From Lachnospiraceae bacterium (GTDB lineage Bacteria; Bacillota; Clostridia; Lachnospirales; Lachnospiraceae), in contig SVDY01000009.1 of assembly GCA_015057665.1 (NCBI GenBank), positions 24,987 through 87,147 on the forward strand: 62,161 nt of DNA, in the 5' to 3' direction. The position numbers were made by a program, and so were the translations under genes. Below are positions 42,699 to 50,911 of this stretch, piece by piece. Position 1 is the first letter of the stretch, and each line of letters begins with the position of its first letter. The notes under the pieces are model-generated. The model made no database searches, had not been told where the DNA came from, and worked only from the letters and a program-made list of their open reading frames with translations.

Positions 42699-43706
42699 AT
42701 GCCAAAGAAACCACAATGCCGTTCCATGAATTTTTCTATATACGAAGGTATGTTAAATCGTTATAAGGACAGTGATGATATTCGGAATGCCTGTAAGAAG
42801 GTAGGATTAAATGGTCTAGAGGTGATTTTGGCAGGTGAATCTGATCAGGGAAAGATTCATGCAGATATGGTAAATGGGGTACATCTGTATTTCCATATTT
42901 TCTGGATGGACTGGTGGTTAGGCAATTACGATCGCCTGGATGAAGAATTTGAATCGAGGGAACAGTGGATAGAATACTACGGCGGCATGGATAGAGAGGT
43001 ATACTTGAATTCACTCCGTGCGGATCTTGATTATGCAGAGAGAATGGGTGCCAAATATGTAGTATTCCATGTGGCAGAAGTTACCTTAAGAGAAAGCTAT
43101 ATTTATGAATACAAATATACGGACGAAGAAGTTATCAATGCCAGTTTGGAAGTGATTAATACTTTGCTGGGCGAGCGGGAATATTCTTTCGATTTTCTTG
43201 TGGAGAACCTCTGGTGGAGCGGACTTACCATGAAGGATGCGGCACTTACAAAAAAACTGGTGGATGGAATTCATAGTGACAAAAAAGGTATTCTTCTCGA
43301 TACAGGACATTATATGAATACCAATTGTGAACTTAAAACAGCAGAGGAAGGAGTTGCCTATATCCATGAAATGCTGGACAGGCATGAAGAATTGGGGCTT
43401 CTTGATTATTTTAAAGGAATCCACCTTCATATGTCTTTGAGCGGAGAATATGTCAGGAAACAGCGCAGGGAATGGGCCGAGAATCCAATGAATTTTGAAG
43501 AAATTCCATTCTATGAACTGTTCCGTCTTGCTTATGAACATGCCTGTTTCATTGATCTTCATCAGCCGTTTATCGGAGATGGTGTAAGGAAATTGATTGA
43601 AAGAATTGCTCCGGATTATGTGACTTTTGAGTTTCAGCCGGCGACAAGGGAAGAATACGAAAGTTATGCCGAGACACAGAGCAGAGTGCTTGGATATCTG
43701 GAATAG
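42699..43706 (+). CDS. TIM-barrel sugar isomerase/epimerase-like protein
   Basis: 335 residues, AP-endonuclease-2 / xylose-isomerase-like barrel. Metal-binding candidates run along the strands: Glu in GLNGLEVILAGE, His in YVVFHVAEVTL, Glu in DFLVENLWWSG, Asp-x-x-His in LLDTGHYMN, His in KGIHLHMSL and Glu in VTFEFQPAT. The family includes isomerases, epimerases and endonucleases; the substrate is unknown. GGAGGAAAC precedes the ATG. It is followed by an AraC-type regulator 72 bases later on the same strand, which may control it. Confidence 0.82.
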   Translation: MPKKPQCRSMNFSIYEGMLNRYKDSDDIRNACKKVGLNGLEVILAGESDQGKIHADMVNGVHLYFHIFWMDWWLGNYDRLDEEFESREQWIEYYGGMDREVYLNSLRADLDYAERMGAKYVVFHVAEVTLRESYIYEYKYTDEEVINASLEVINTLLGEREYSFDFLVENLWWSGLTMKDAALTKKLVDGIHSDKKGILLDTGHYMNTNCELKTAEEGVAYIHEMLDRHEELGLLDYFKGIHLHMSLSGEYVRKQRREWAENPMNFEEIPFYELFRLAYEHACFIDLHQPFIGDGVRKLIERIAPDYVTFEFQPATREEYESYAETQSRVLGYLE

Positions 43707-43778
43707 AACGAGCAAAATCCGGATGCCGGAGACAGGCAGAGAATGTCTGTTAAAATGACAGAAGAAGAGGAAAGACAG

Positions 43779-45335
43779 ATGAATTACAATACAATGATGA
43801 GAGATTGTGCCAGATATATCAGCCAGCACTGGACGGAAGATTTAGACAGTGTCAAACTGGGTCAGGTTTATTCCTATACAGATAAATATTTGGGTTATCT
43901 TTTCAGCGCCTATTATGACAGACCCCTGGACCGTTATCTGAGTGAACTGAAACAGGAAAAAGAAGGGAGTGCAGAGCAACGCTGCGGGCTGAAAGATAGA
44001 GAACAGTTAAAGGATGAAGACATCCAGATCCGCTATCTGACTATGGAACCATTTGTCCTTGCCAGCAGTCCTATTTTAAAAAATGACAGGGAGATCTATG
44101 ATCCCATTCATGTGGCGTCCAAACGTTATCAGACCATGACAGAGCTGGGAGAGCTGGATGCTAAAGAATCTTATATATCAATCTGGTGGCATGACGATTC
44201 TTATACCATGGAACCGTATGAGGCCTTTTTCTGTAAGGACGTGGATTCTGTTCCTGAGGATAAAATTACAATTTGCGTTCCCGGAAGCGATTATGCTATT
44301 TTTTCTTTGCAGGAGAAAGAAGAGGGTATGCTTGCAGAAGCCGCTAAAAATTTAATTCATTATGTTTATGGAACATGGATTCCGAACAATGATGATAAAT
44401 ACAACAGATTTGGATATGAATTTCTATGCTATGAGGAAGGAAAAGTATATTTTTTCATTCCAATTCTGGAAAAAGAAAAACAGAAACCGAGAGAGGCTGT
44501 TTATAGTATTGAGACATGGACCAAATATATCGATGAACATATTGCTATGAACCTTACAACGACCGGTCTTGCCCAGCAGTTTCATTATTCGGAAACACAT
44601 TTTAAGCGGATTTTTCGTTATTATTATAAAATGTCTGTTTCAGATTATATCAGAAAGCGCCGGCTGCAGTTTGCGGCGGAACAGATTCGAAACGGGGTAA
44701 AATGTGCAGAAGTGGCGGCGCGTTTTAATTTTAAGACTTATGCCGGTTTTGCCAGAGCATTTTATAAAGAATTTAATATGACGCCGGCAGATTATGCCAA
44801 TAATGCCTTTGAAGTGATTGACCTGGCTCAATATTACAAAGAATATAAGGATAGTTTTATTATAACTTTTGTGGAAATCAAAGATATGTATATGATTGGG
44901 CATTCTGTCATAGAAGCAGACAGTGGAGATGCGGATCTTCCGGCTCAGGTATGTTATTGGCTTGATAAGGATTTCCCTTGTCTTCAGAACACCCGGTTTT
45001 CCTGCAATAAGGAGCGGAGGGAAGAAAAGATTGCACTCTGGTATCATGTTTCCGAGAAAGAAAATGTAGATTACATTCTGGGTCCTGTGGTAGAGGAATT
45101 TGGGGAAGATATACCGGAAGAAATGATACAGGTTACTGTGAAAGGCGGCAAATATGCCATGTTTGAGACGAATAAGACGTCAGATGGGGACGATCTTGCG
45201 GAAACTCTCCGAATGTTTACCAGATGTGCCTTTTATGGATGGATCAAGGAACATGAGGATGTGGTAGATCTTAGCAGGATTACTTTTGAAAGATATATCG
45301 ATAACAAGATTTATCTGTATGTGCCAATTAAATAA
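43779..45335 (+). CDS. AraC-family regulator with duplicated HTH-plus-GyrI-like layout
   Basis: 518 residues. A canonical AraC HTH pair lies in the middle (about 245-345): IDEHIAMNLTTTGLAQQFHY, FKRIFRYYYKMSVSDYIRKR, then FNFKTYAGFARAFYKEFNMT. It is followed by a GyrI/BmrR-like effector-binding domain (about 355-518). The first 240 residues repeat the layout in weaker form: an HTH-like start (YISQHWTEDLDSVKLGQVYS, YLGYLFSAYYDRPLDRYLSE) with only one HTH, then a second GyrI-like domain (about 85-230). The ATG at 43779 follows GAGGAAAG. Ligand unknown. Confidence 0.86.
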   Translation: MNYNTMMRDCARYISQHWTEDLDSVKLGQVYSYTDKYLGYLFSAYYDRPLDRYLSELKQEKEGSAEQRCGLKDREQLKDEDIQIRYLTMEPFVLASSPILKNDREIYDPIHVASKRYQTMTELGELDAKESYISIWWHDDSYTMEPYEAFFCKDVDSVPEDKITICVPGSDYAIFSLQEKEEGMLAEAAKNLIHYVYGTWIPNNDDKYNRFGYEFLCYEEGKVYFFIPILEKEKQKPREAVYSIETWTKYIDEHIAMNLTTTGLAQQFHYSETHFKRIFRYYYKMSVSDYIRKRRLQFAAEQIRNGVKCAEVAARFNFKTYAGFARAFYKEFNMTPADYANNAFEVIDLAQYYKEYKDSFIITFVEIKDMYMIGHSVIEADSGDADLPAQVCYWLDKDFPCLQNTRFSCNKERREEKIALWYHVSEKENVDYILGPVVEEFGEDIPEEMIQVTVKGGKYAMFETNKTSDGDDLAETLRMFTRCAFYGWIKEHEDVVDLSRITFERYIDNKIYLYVPIK

Positions 45336-45351
45336 TGAGAATGAAATCGTT

Positions 45352-45387
45352 AAGAAAAGAAGCGGAATGGATTCCGCTTCTTTTCTT
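45352..45387 (+). terminator. Terminator after the AraC-type gene
   Basis: A long stem (AAGAAAAGAAGCGGAA with TTCCGCTTCTTTTCTT), 17 bases past the stop. Confidence 0.85.
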
Positions 45388-45411
45388 GGTACTGGTATTT
45401 CTATGCGAATA

Positions 45412-45421
45412 GTGTTATAAT
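45412..45421 (+). promoter_or_regulatory. Extended -10 promoter of gdpP
   Basis: TGT-TATAAT with no good -35 box; the pnp promoter has the same form. Confidence 0.5.
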
Positions 45422-45510
45422 GATTCAAACTATCGATTGTATGCGGTTTTGAATGCAGATTTATCTCTAAGTCTGTAAGAAATCAGCCTATACACATAAG
45501 GAGTCAGACT

Positions 45511-47556
45511 ATGAAACAGGAAAAGAAGATCGGCCAGCAGATTGAACAGTTTCTGCGGGTACCTATGTATCTCATTCCCCTATTCGCAGTTCTTTCAGGA
45601 ATAGGACTTGCGATGGAAAGCCCCTATGGATACGCAATGGCGGTGGTAACTGCAGTTTACGGCATCGTTGTCGCTATTTTATACTATCGTTCCGGACCAA
45701 AACTGACAGAACACCTGGTAAACTATATCTTTGAACAGGGACAGATTCAAAAGCATTTGTTAAAGGAACTCTCAATCCCATATGCTCTCGTGGACTGGGA
45801 AGGCAAGATTCTCTGGGCCAATCAGGAATTCGAAAAGCTGATTGCAGGAGAGACAAAGAATTATAGAACAATAAGACATCTGTTCCCGGAACTGACAAAA
45901 GAAGTATTCCCAAAAGGGGAAGAACGAATCAATGTCAATATTGAATACAAAGCCGGTAATTACAGGGTGGAGATGAAAGAAATCGTTGTAGACGAACTGA
46001 TCAATATCGATCAGGGTTCCACGGCGGTGCGGGATAATTCCATGACGGCGATGTATTTTTATGATGAGACAGAACTTGTGGCGTTCAAGGAAGAATGTGA
46101 AAACCAGAAACTCATCGCAGGCCTGATCTATATTGACAACTATGAAGAGGTGCTGGAATCTATAGAAGAAGTAAGAAGACCGCTGATGGTAGCTCTTGTA
46201 GAGCGTAAGATTACCAAATACATGCAGAGCATCGATGCTATTATTAAGAAGTTTGAGAAAGACAAATACGTGGTTGTATTTCCGAACAAATATGTTCATA
46301 ATCTTCAGGAGAATAAATTCTCCATTCTGGACGAAGTCCGTTCAATCAATGTAGGAAATGAGATGTCCGTTACTTTGAGTATCGGTATCGGTCTTGCAGG
46401 TGCCAATTATATGGAATCCTATGAGAATGCCCGTGCAGCCATGGACCTTGCTCTTGGACGAGGCGGCGATCAGGCGGTTGTAAAATACGGTGATCAGAAT
46501 TATTATTATGGCGGCAAGACTCAGACGGTAGAAAAGACGACAAGAGTAAAAGCAAGAGTAAAGGCTCATGCCCTTCGAGAGATTATTCAGTCAAAAGACC
46601 GTGTTTTTGTCATGGGACATAAGAACCCGGATGCGGATTCTCTTGGTTCCGCTATCGGTATTTATCGTCTGGCCAAAACCCTTGGCAAGAATGCTCATAT
46701 TATTTTAAACGAAGTGACCAGTGCCATCCGTCCGGTTTACGATACGATCCACAACCAGACGGCAGTCTATGGGGACGATATGTTTATCAACAACGAGAAA
46801 GCCATTGATTTAAAAGATGCCAATACCATGCTTGTTGTTGTAGACGTGAACAGACCGTGTCTTACAGAATGTGAAGATCTGCTCAAATATGTAAAGACAA
46901 TCGTAGTACTTGACCACCACAGACAGGCTGGTGATACAATTAAGAATGCGGTTCTTTCTTATATTGAACCATATGCATCCTCCTCTTGTGAGATGGTAAC
47001 AGAGATTTTACAGTATATTGTAGACAAACCGAAGTTAAGACCGGCGGAAGCAGATGCCCTTTATTCCGGTATGCTTGTAGATACGGATAACTTTGTCTCC
47101 AAAGCCGGTGTGCGTACATTTGAGGCAGCAGCATATCTTCGTCGAAGCGGTGCAGATGTAGTCCGTGTAAGAAAGCTGTTCCGTGAAGATATGGATCATT
47201 ATAAACTCCGAGCAGAAGCAGTTAGAAGTTCACAGATGTATCTGGATGAGTTTGCCCTTACAGTCTGTCCGACTACGGGTACAGGAAATCCGACAGTACT
47301 TGGTGCTCAGGTTGCCAATGAACTTTTGGATATTCAAGGAGTGCGGGCTTCCTTTGTTTTAACGGAGCTTCCGGATAAGATTCATGTAAGTGCCCGTTCT
47401 TTGGAGAATCTGAATGTTCAGGTGATTATGGAGAAGATCGGCGGCGGCGGTCATATGAATATGGCTGCGACCCAGCTGTATAACTGTACCCTTGCAAATG
47501 CCATGGAGACAGTGAAAGTATTACTTAAAACAATGAAAGAAGAAGGAGATATATAG
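45511..47556 (+). CDS. gdpP: Cyclic-di-AMP phosphodiesterase GdpP
   Basis: 681 residues. Two membrane segments (about 15-55), a PAS-like segment (about 80-150), a degenerate GGDEF domain (about 195-325) and a DHH-DHHA1 phosphodiesterase (345-675). Metal motifs: [41 protein letters not shown] and [10 protein letters not shown]. It hydrolyses c-di-AMP, which controls osmolyte and wall homeostasis. It is followed by rplI after two bases and then dnaB, the conserved Firmicutes order. Confidence 0.95.
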   Translation: MKQEKKIGQQIEQFLRVPMYLIPLFAVLSGIGLAMESPYGYAMAVVTAVYGIVVAILYYRSGPKLTEHLVNYIFEQGQIQKHLLKELSIPYALVDWEGKILWANQEFEKLIAGETKNYRTIRHLFPELTKEVFPKGEERINVNIEYKAGNYRVEMKEIVVDELINIDQGSTAVRDNSMTAMYFYDETELVAFKEECENQKLIAGLIYIDNYEEVLESIEEVRRPLMVALVERKITKYMQSIDAIIKKFEKDKYVVVFPNKYVHNLQENKFSILDEVRSINVGNEMSVTLSIGIGLAGANYMESYENARAAMDLALGRGGDQAVVKYGDQNYYYGGKTQTVEKTTRVKARVKAHALREIIQSKDRVFVMGHKNPDADSLGSAIGIYRLAKTLGKNAHIILNEVTSAIRPVYDTIHNQTAVYGDDMFINNEKAIDLKDANTMLVVVDVNRPCLTECEDLLKYVKTIVVLDHHRQAGDTIKNAVLSYIEPYASSSCEMVTEILQYIVDKPKLRPAEADALYSGMLVDTDNFVSKAGVRTFEAAAYLRRSGADVVRVRKLFREDMDHYKLRAEAVRSSQMYLDEFALTVCPTTGTGNPTVLGAQVANELLDIQGVRASFVLTELPDKIHVSARSLENLNVQVIMEKIGGGGHMNMAATQLYNCTLANAMETVKVLLKTMKEEGDI

Positions 47557-47558
47557 AC

Positions 47559-48005
47559 ATGAAAGTGATTTTATTACAGGATGTAAAAGCCTTAGGCAAA
47601 AAAGGCGAATTAGTGGAAGTGAACGATGGTTACGCACGTAACTTTATCTTAAAGAAGAAGCTTGGAATTGAAGCAACCAATAAGAATATGAATGACTTAA
47701 AACTCCAGAAAGCCCACGCAGATAAAGTGGCGCAGGAGAATCTTGTGGCTGCTCAGGATCTTGCTAAAGATTTAGAGTCCAAAGAAGTAACATGTACCAT
47801 GAAAGTGGGAGAAGGCGGAAGAACTTTCGGCTCCATTTCCACAAAAGAAATCGCACAGGCCGTAAAAGAACAGTTAAGTCTTGATCTTGACAAGAAGAAG
47901 ATGGTTCTTGATGAACCGATCAAAGCTCTTGGCACACACAATATTAAGTTGAAATTACACCCTAAGGTAACAGGAACTTTAAGGGTAAAAGTAGTAGAAA
48001 AATAG
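47559..48005 (+). CDS. rplI: 50S ribosomal protein L9
   Basis: 148 residues. [20 protein letters not shown] and [20 protein letters not shown] form the N-terminal rRNA-binding domain; the C-terminal domain has [14 protein letters not shown]. Joined by a long helix rich in Lys and Ala. GAAGGAGAT precedes the ATG. Confidence 0.98.
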   Translation: MKVILLQDVKALGKKGELVEVNDGYARNFILKKKLGIEATNKNMNDLKLQKAHADKVAQENLVAAQDLAKDLESKEVTCTMKVGEGGRTFGSISTKEIAQAVKEQLSLDLDKKKMVLDEPIKALGTHNIKLKLHPKVTGTLRVKVVEK

Positions 48006-48026
48006 TCACCCGGGAGAAAGAGAACC

Positions 48027-49370
48027 ATGGAAGAGGCTTTTATCAAGAAAATACAGCCCAATAACATAGAAGCAGAAAAATCCGTCATTGGTTCCATGAT
48101 TATGGACAGAGATGCCATTGTAGAGGCAGCAGATCTTCTGACAAGAGGAGATTTTTATCAGGCTCAGTATGGAATTTTATTTGAAGCCATGGTGGAACTC
48201 TATCAGGAAGGGAAACCGGTTGATTTAGTTACCCTTCAGAATAAGCTTAGAGAGAAAGACGTGCCGGAAGCTCTTATGAGCATTGACTTTATCAGAGATC
48301 TGGTGGCCAGCGTTCCTACTTCTGCCAACGCAGCTCAGTATGCGGCTATTGTAAAAGATAAATCCACGCTCCGCCGTCTGATTAAGACTACAGAAGATAT
48401 TGCGGCAGAATGTTATCTGTCCAAAGAAGACACAGATGTGATTCTGGAAAAGACGGAGAAGAGTATTTTTAATCTGCTTCAGAATCACAGCGGTGCAAAG
48501 GACTTTGTTCCGATCAGAGAAGTTGTATTGAATTCCCTGGATGCCATCGAACAGGCGGCAAAGAACAAAGGGGCAGTAACCGGCATACCAACCGGCTTTT
48601 TGGACCTTGATTTTAAACTGACCGGTCTGCATCCTTCCGAATTGATTCTAGTTGCAGCCCGTCCGGCCATGGGTAAGACAGCCTTTGTGCTGAATATTGC
48701 CCAGCATGTAGCCTTTAAGCATGATTACCGGGTAGCCATTTTCAGCCTTGAAATGTCAAAGGAACAGCTGGTAACCCGTCTTATGTCCATGGAATCTATG
48801 GTAGATTCCCAGCTGATCCGTACGGGTAACTTAAAAGATACGGAGTGGGAGAAATTAATGGAGAGTGCCGGTGTAATCGGCAATTCCAACCTGATGATTG
48901 ATGATACTCCGGGTATTACCATTGCGGAGCTCCGTTCCAAATGCCGTAAATATAAACAGAGCATGGGGCTTGACCTTATTATCATTGACTACTTACAGCT
49001 CATGTCAGGAAGCAGTAGAAGAAGCAGCGAATCCCGTCAGCAGGAGATTTCCGAGATTTCCCGTTCCTTAAAGGCACTTGCCAGAGAATGTAATGTTCCG
49101 ATTATTGCCCTTTCCCAGCTTTCCCGTGCCGTGGAATCCAGACAGGATCACAGACCGATGCTCTCTGACCTTCGAGAATCCGGTGCCATCGAGCAGGATG
49201 CAGACGTGGTAATGTTCCTTTACCGAGATGAATATTATAATCCGGATACGGAGAAGAAGAATCTGGCAGAAGTCATTGTGGCCAAACAACGAAGCGGTTC
49301 CACGGGAACCATTGAGCTTGTATGGCTTGGCCAGTACACGAAATTTGCCAATAAAGAGCGTATTTCATAA
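48027..49370 (+). CDS. dnaB: Replicative DNA helicase
   Basis: 447 residues. The N-terminal helical domain starts with IQPNNIEAEKSVIGSMIMD. The RecA-like C-terminal domain has Walker A (ARPAMGKTAF), Walker B (LDLIIIDYLQLM), and the ALSQLSRAVESRQ and DLRESGAIEQDADVV helicase motifs. It unwinds DNA at the fork as a hexamer. No intein. Last gene of the gdpP unit; terminator 16 bases later. Confidence 0.98.
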   Translation: MEEAFIKKIQPNNIEAEKSVIGSMIMDRDAIVEAADLLTRGDFYQAQYGILFEAMVELYQEGKPVDLVTLQNKLREKDVPEALMSIDFIRDLVASVPTSANAAQYAAIVKDKSTLRRLIKTTEDIAAECYLSKEDTDVILEKTEKSIFNLLQNHSGAKDFVPIREVVLNSLDAIEQAAKNKGAVTGIPTGFLDLDFKLTGLHPSELILVAARPAMGKTAFVLNIAQHVAFKHDYRVAIFSLEMSKEQLVTRLMSMESMVDSQLIRTGNLKDTEWEKLMESAGVIGNSNLMIDDTPGITIAELRSKCRKYKQSMGLDLIIIDYLQLMSGSSRRSSESRQQEISEISRSLKALARECNVPIIALSQLSRAVESRQDHRPMLSDLRESGAIEQDADVVMFLYRDEYYNPDTEKKNLAEVIVAKQRSGSTGTIELVWLGQYTKFANKERIS

Positions 49371-49386
49371 GAATAGAGAAGAATTT

Positions 49387-49417
49387 AGAGGACAGTATTT
49401 CTTGTCCTCTTTTTTTG
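49387..49417 (+). terminator. Terminator of the gdpP-rplI-dnaB unit
   Basis: An 8-bp stem (AGAGGACA with TGTCCTCT) and an 8-nt loop are followed by seven T residues. Confidence 0.9.
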
Positions 49418-49533
49418 TGTGTCCTATAATTTTAAGCAGGAGATGTCCCCGTTTCTGATTCGGTAAAGACCAGAAGATCTTTTTCGAATAGGGAAACAAC
49501 ATCCAAAATAAGAGTGTACAAGGAAGGGGAAGA

Positions 49534-50244
49534 ATGAAGGAAAAACGCTATTTTATATCAGATGCCGCAAAAGAATTGGAGGTTGAGTCTCATGTTCTCC
49601 GTTATTGGGAAGAAGAATTAAATCTGGAGATTCCAAGAAATGAGATGGGCCATAGATACTACAGAGAGGACGAGCTTGAAATGTTAAAATGCATAAAAGA
49701 GCTCAAAGCACGAGGATTCCAATTAAAGACAATCGGACAGATTTTAAATGAACTTCAGGAAGGAAAGGGTCAGGCAGTTGATACTTTAAGAGCGATTCAG
49801 GCAGAGGAGATAAAAGAAGAACACTATGAAAATATGAGGGGAGAAGATCCGGATTTCCCAATGGAGCAAGAACCTATGGATAATGTGATTCCTATTCGCA
49901 GAGATACATATAAGGATGGCAGCATGGTGCAAAGTCAGGGACGTAAGCTGCAGGAATTTGAAGAGATTATGAAACGAATTGTGGGACATGCCATGAAAGA
50001 AAACAGTCATGTCTTTGGGGAGGAAGTAAGCGAACAGGTTTCAGAGAGGGTTTTAAAAGAGATGGATTATCTTATGCGGCTGCAGGAAGAACGGGAAGAA
50101 AAACATTTTCAGAACTTGGATAATACGATTCGTCAATACCAGAAAGGAAAGAAGGAGGCTGCAGCTGCCAGAGTAGTCGTAAAAGCGCCGAAGAAGAAAA
50201 GGAAAAGCAGGTTTTTTCAGAAACGAAGAAAAAGAATGATATAA
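49534..50244 (+). CDS. MerR-type HTH protein with coiled coil, RacA-like
   Basis: 236 residues. A MerR winged HTH occupies the first 75 residues (FISDAAKELEVESHVLRYWE, then MGHRYYREDELEMLKCIKEL). It lacks the metal or drug-binding part of MerR; instead a charged linker and a helical coiled-coil region (about 140-205, rich in Glu and Arg) lead to a very basic C-terminus (KKKRKSRFFQKRRKR). This layout recalls Bacillus RacA, which anchors chromosomes in sporulation, but similar proteins are common and ungrouped in Clostridia. AAGGGGAAGA precedes the ATG. Confidence 0.75.
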   Translation: MKEKRYFISDAAKELEVESHVLRYWEEELNLEIPRNEMGHRYYREDELEMLKCIKELKARGFQLKTIGQILNELQEGKGQAVDTLRAIQAEEIKEEHYENMRGEDPDFPMEQEPMDNVIPIRRDTYKDGSMVQSQGRKLQEFEEIMKRIVGHAMKENSHVFGEEVSEQVSERVLKEMDYLMRLQEEREEKHFQNLDNTIRQYQKGKKEAAAARVVVKAPKKKRKSRFFQKRRKRMI

Positions 50245-50290
50245 TTCTTTGTTGTTTCTGATTTGTTTTATAAATAATGGAGATGAAAAA

Positions 50291-50334
50291 GGGACCGCCA
50301 GACAGTCACATCTTTGATCCTGTCTAACGGTCCT
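50291..50334. terminator. Bidirectional terminator between the MerR-type gene and ferredoxin
   Basis: A 14-bp stem with mismatch (50292-50305 with 50320-50333). The minus-strand exit is CTTTTTC, so it best serves ferredoxin. Confidence 0.75.
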
Positions 50335-50386
50335 CTTTCATTGTTCTGTCTTATGAATCCCGGCTATGGCGCCGGAAAAGTAATGA

Positions 50387-50557
50387 CTATTCAGCAGAGA
50401 TAGCTCCAACTGGACATCCATCTTCACAAGCGCCACAATCGATACAAGCATCAGCATCGATAACGTATTTGCCATCGCCTTCAGCAATAGCGCCAACTGG
50501 ACATGTGGATTCACATGCTCCACACATAATGCATTCATCAGAAATTACATGTGCCAT
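50387..50557 (-). CDS. Two-[4Fe-4S] cluster ferredoxin
   Basis: 56 residues, a standard clostridial ferredoxin. The two cluster motifs are CIMCGACESTCP and CIDCGACEDGCP, each followed by VGAI. It starts MAHVISDEC, with AGGAGGGT before the ATG. It carries low-potential electrons for anaerobic metabolism, such as hydrogenase or pyruvate:ferredoxin oxidoreductase. It is transcribed alone, leftward, ending at the shared terminator at 50291. At 56 residues it is easily missed. Confidence 0.97.
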   Translation of the reverse strand: MAHVISDECIMCGACESTCPVGAIAEGDGKYVIDADACIDCGACEDGCPVGAISAE

Positions 50558-50589
50558 TATAATACCCTCCTTGGAATTATGTAAAATTG

Positions 50590-50659
50590 GGTCGATATGC
50601 AGTTCGACCTTTAATTCATTCTATAACAATTTATTATAGATGGCAAGCACAAATATCAA
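50590..50659 (-). promoter_or_regulatory. Ferredoxin promoter and leader hairpin
   Basis: On the minus strand TTGATA (50659-50654) and TATAAT (50638-50633) are 15 bases apart, followed by a perfect GGTCGA/TCGACC hairpin (50609-50590) in the leader. Nothing else was recognised between here and the pnp promoter. Confidence 0.45.
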
Positions 50660-50761
50660 ACAAGCTGTGACAAAAGACAGGATAAGAGCAAAAAAGTCCC
50701 TGTTTTCGGCGATTTCTTCGAAGGAAATTGAAAAAAACCTCTGGTAATTTTTAAAAAGCAG

Positions 50762-50770
50762 TGTTATAAT
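50762..50770 (+). promoter_or_regulatory. Extended -10 promoter of pnp
   Basis: TGT-TATAAT; no good -35 box. The start site is expected near 50776-50778, exactly at the first base pair of the leader hairpin. Confidence 0.65.
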
Positions 50771-50775
50771 ACTAC

Positions 50776-50867
50776 GGTGTGTGCAAAAACGACGTGACCG
50801 AGACTTCTGAAAAGCCAATCGGCATCAGAACAGGTTGGTTTTTCAGTGGTTTCGGCGTCGACACACC
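50776..50867 (+). promoter_or_regulatory. 92-nt hairpin leader of pnp
   Basis: The arms pair in order: GGTGTGT with ACACACC; CGACG with CGTCG; CCGAGAC with GTTTCGG; and a 14-bp inner helix CTGAAAAGCCAATC with GGTTGGTTTTTCAG (G-U pairs). The loop is GGCATCAGAACA. Bulges (CAAAAA and TGA on the left side) separate the helices. The whole structure starts at the predicted transcription start and ends 45 bases before the pnp ATG. No U tract follows, so it is not a terminator. In E. coli a leader hairpin cut by RNase III controls pnp; an analogous role is inferred. Confidence 0.7.
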
Positions 50868-50911
50868 TAGGTAAAGACAATTTTTGATTGAATGAAAAAA
50901 GGAGAACGACT

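Noticed and set aside
43086..43829. A 247-codon open frame on the minus strand under the TIM-barrel gene
   Set aside because: It lies fully antisense to a well-supported gene, has no ribosome site, and shows no domain-like pattern; it is a mirror of the real frame's codon bias.
50776..50867. pnp leader as a riboswitch or a tRNA-like element
   Set aside because: It lacks any riboswitch core I recognise and is one long helix rather than a junction; there is no acceptor-like 3' end.
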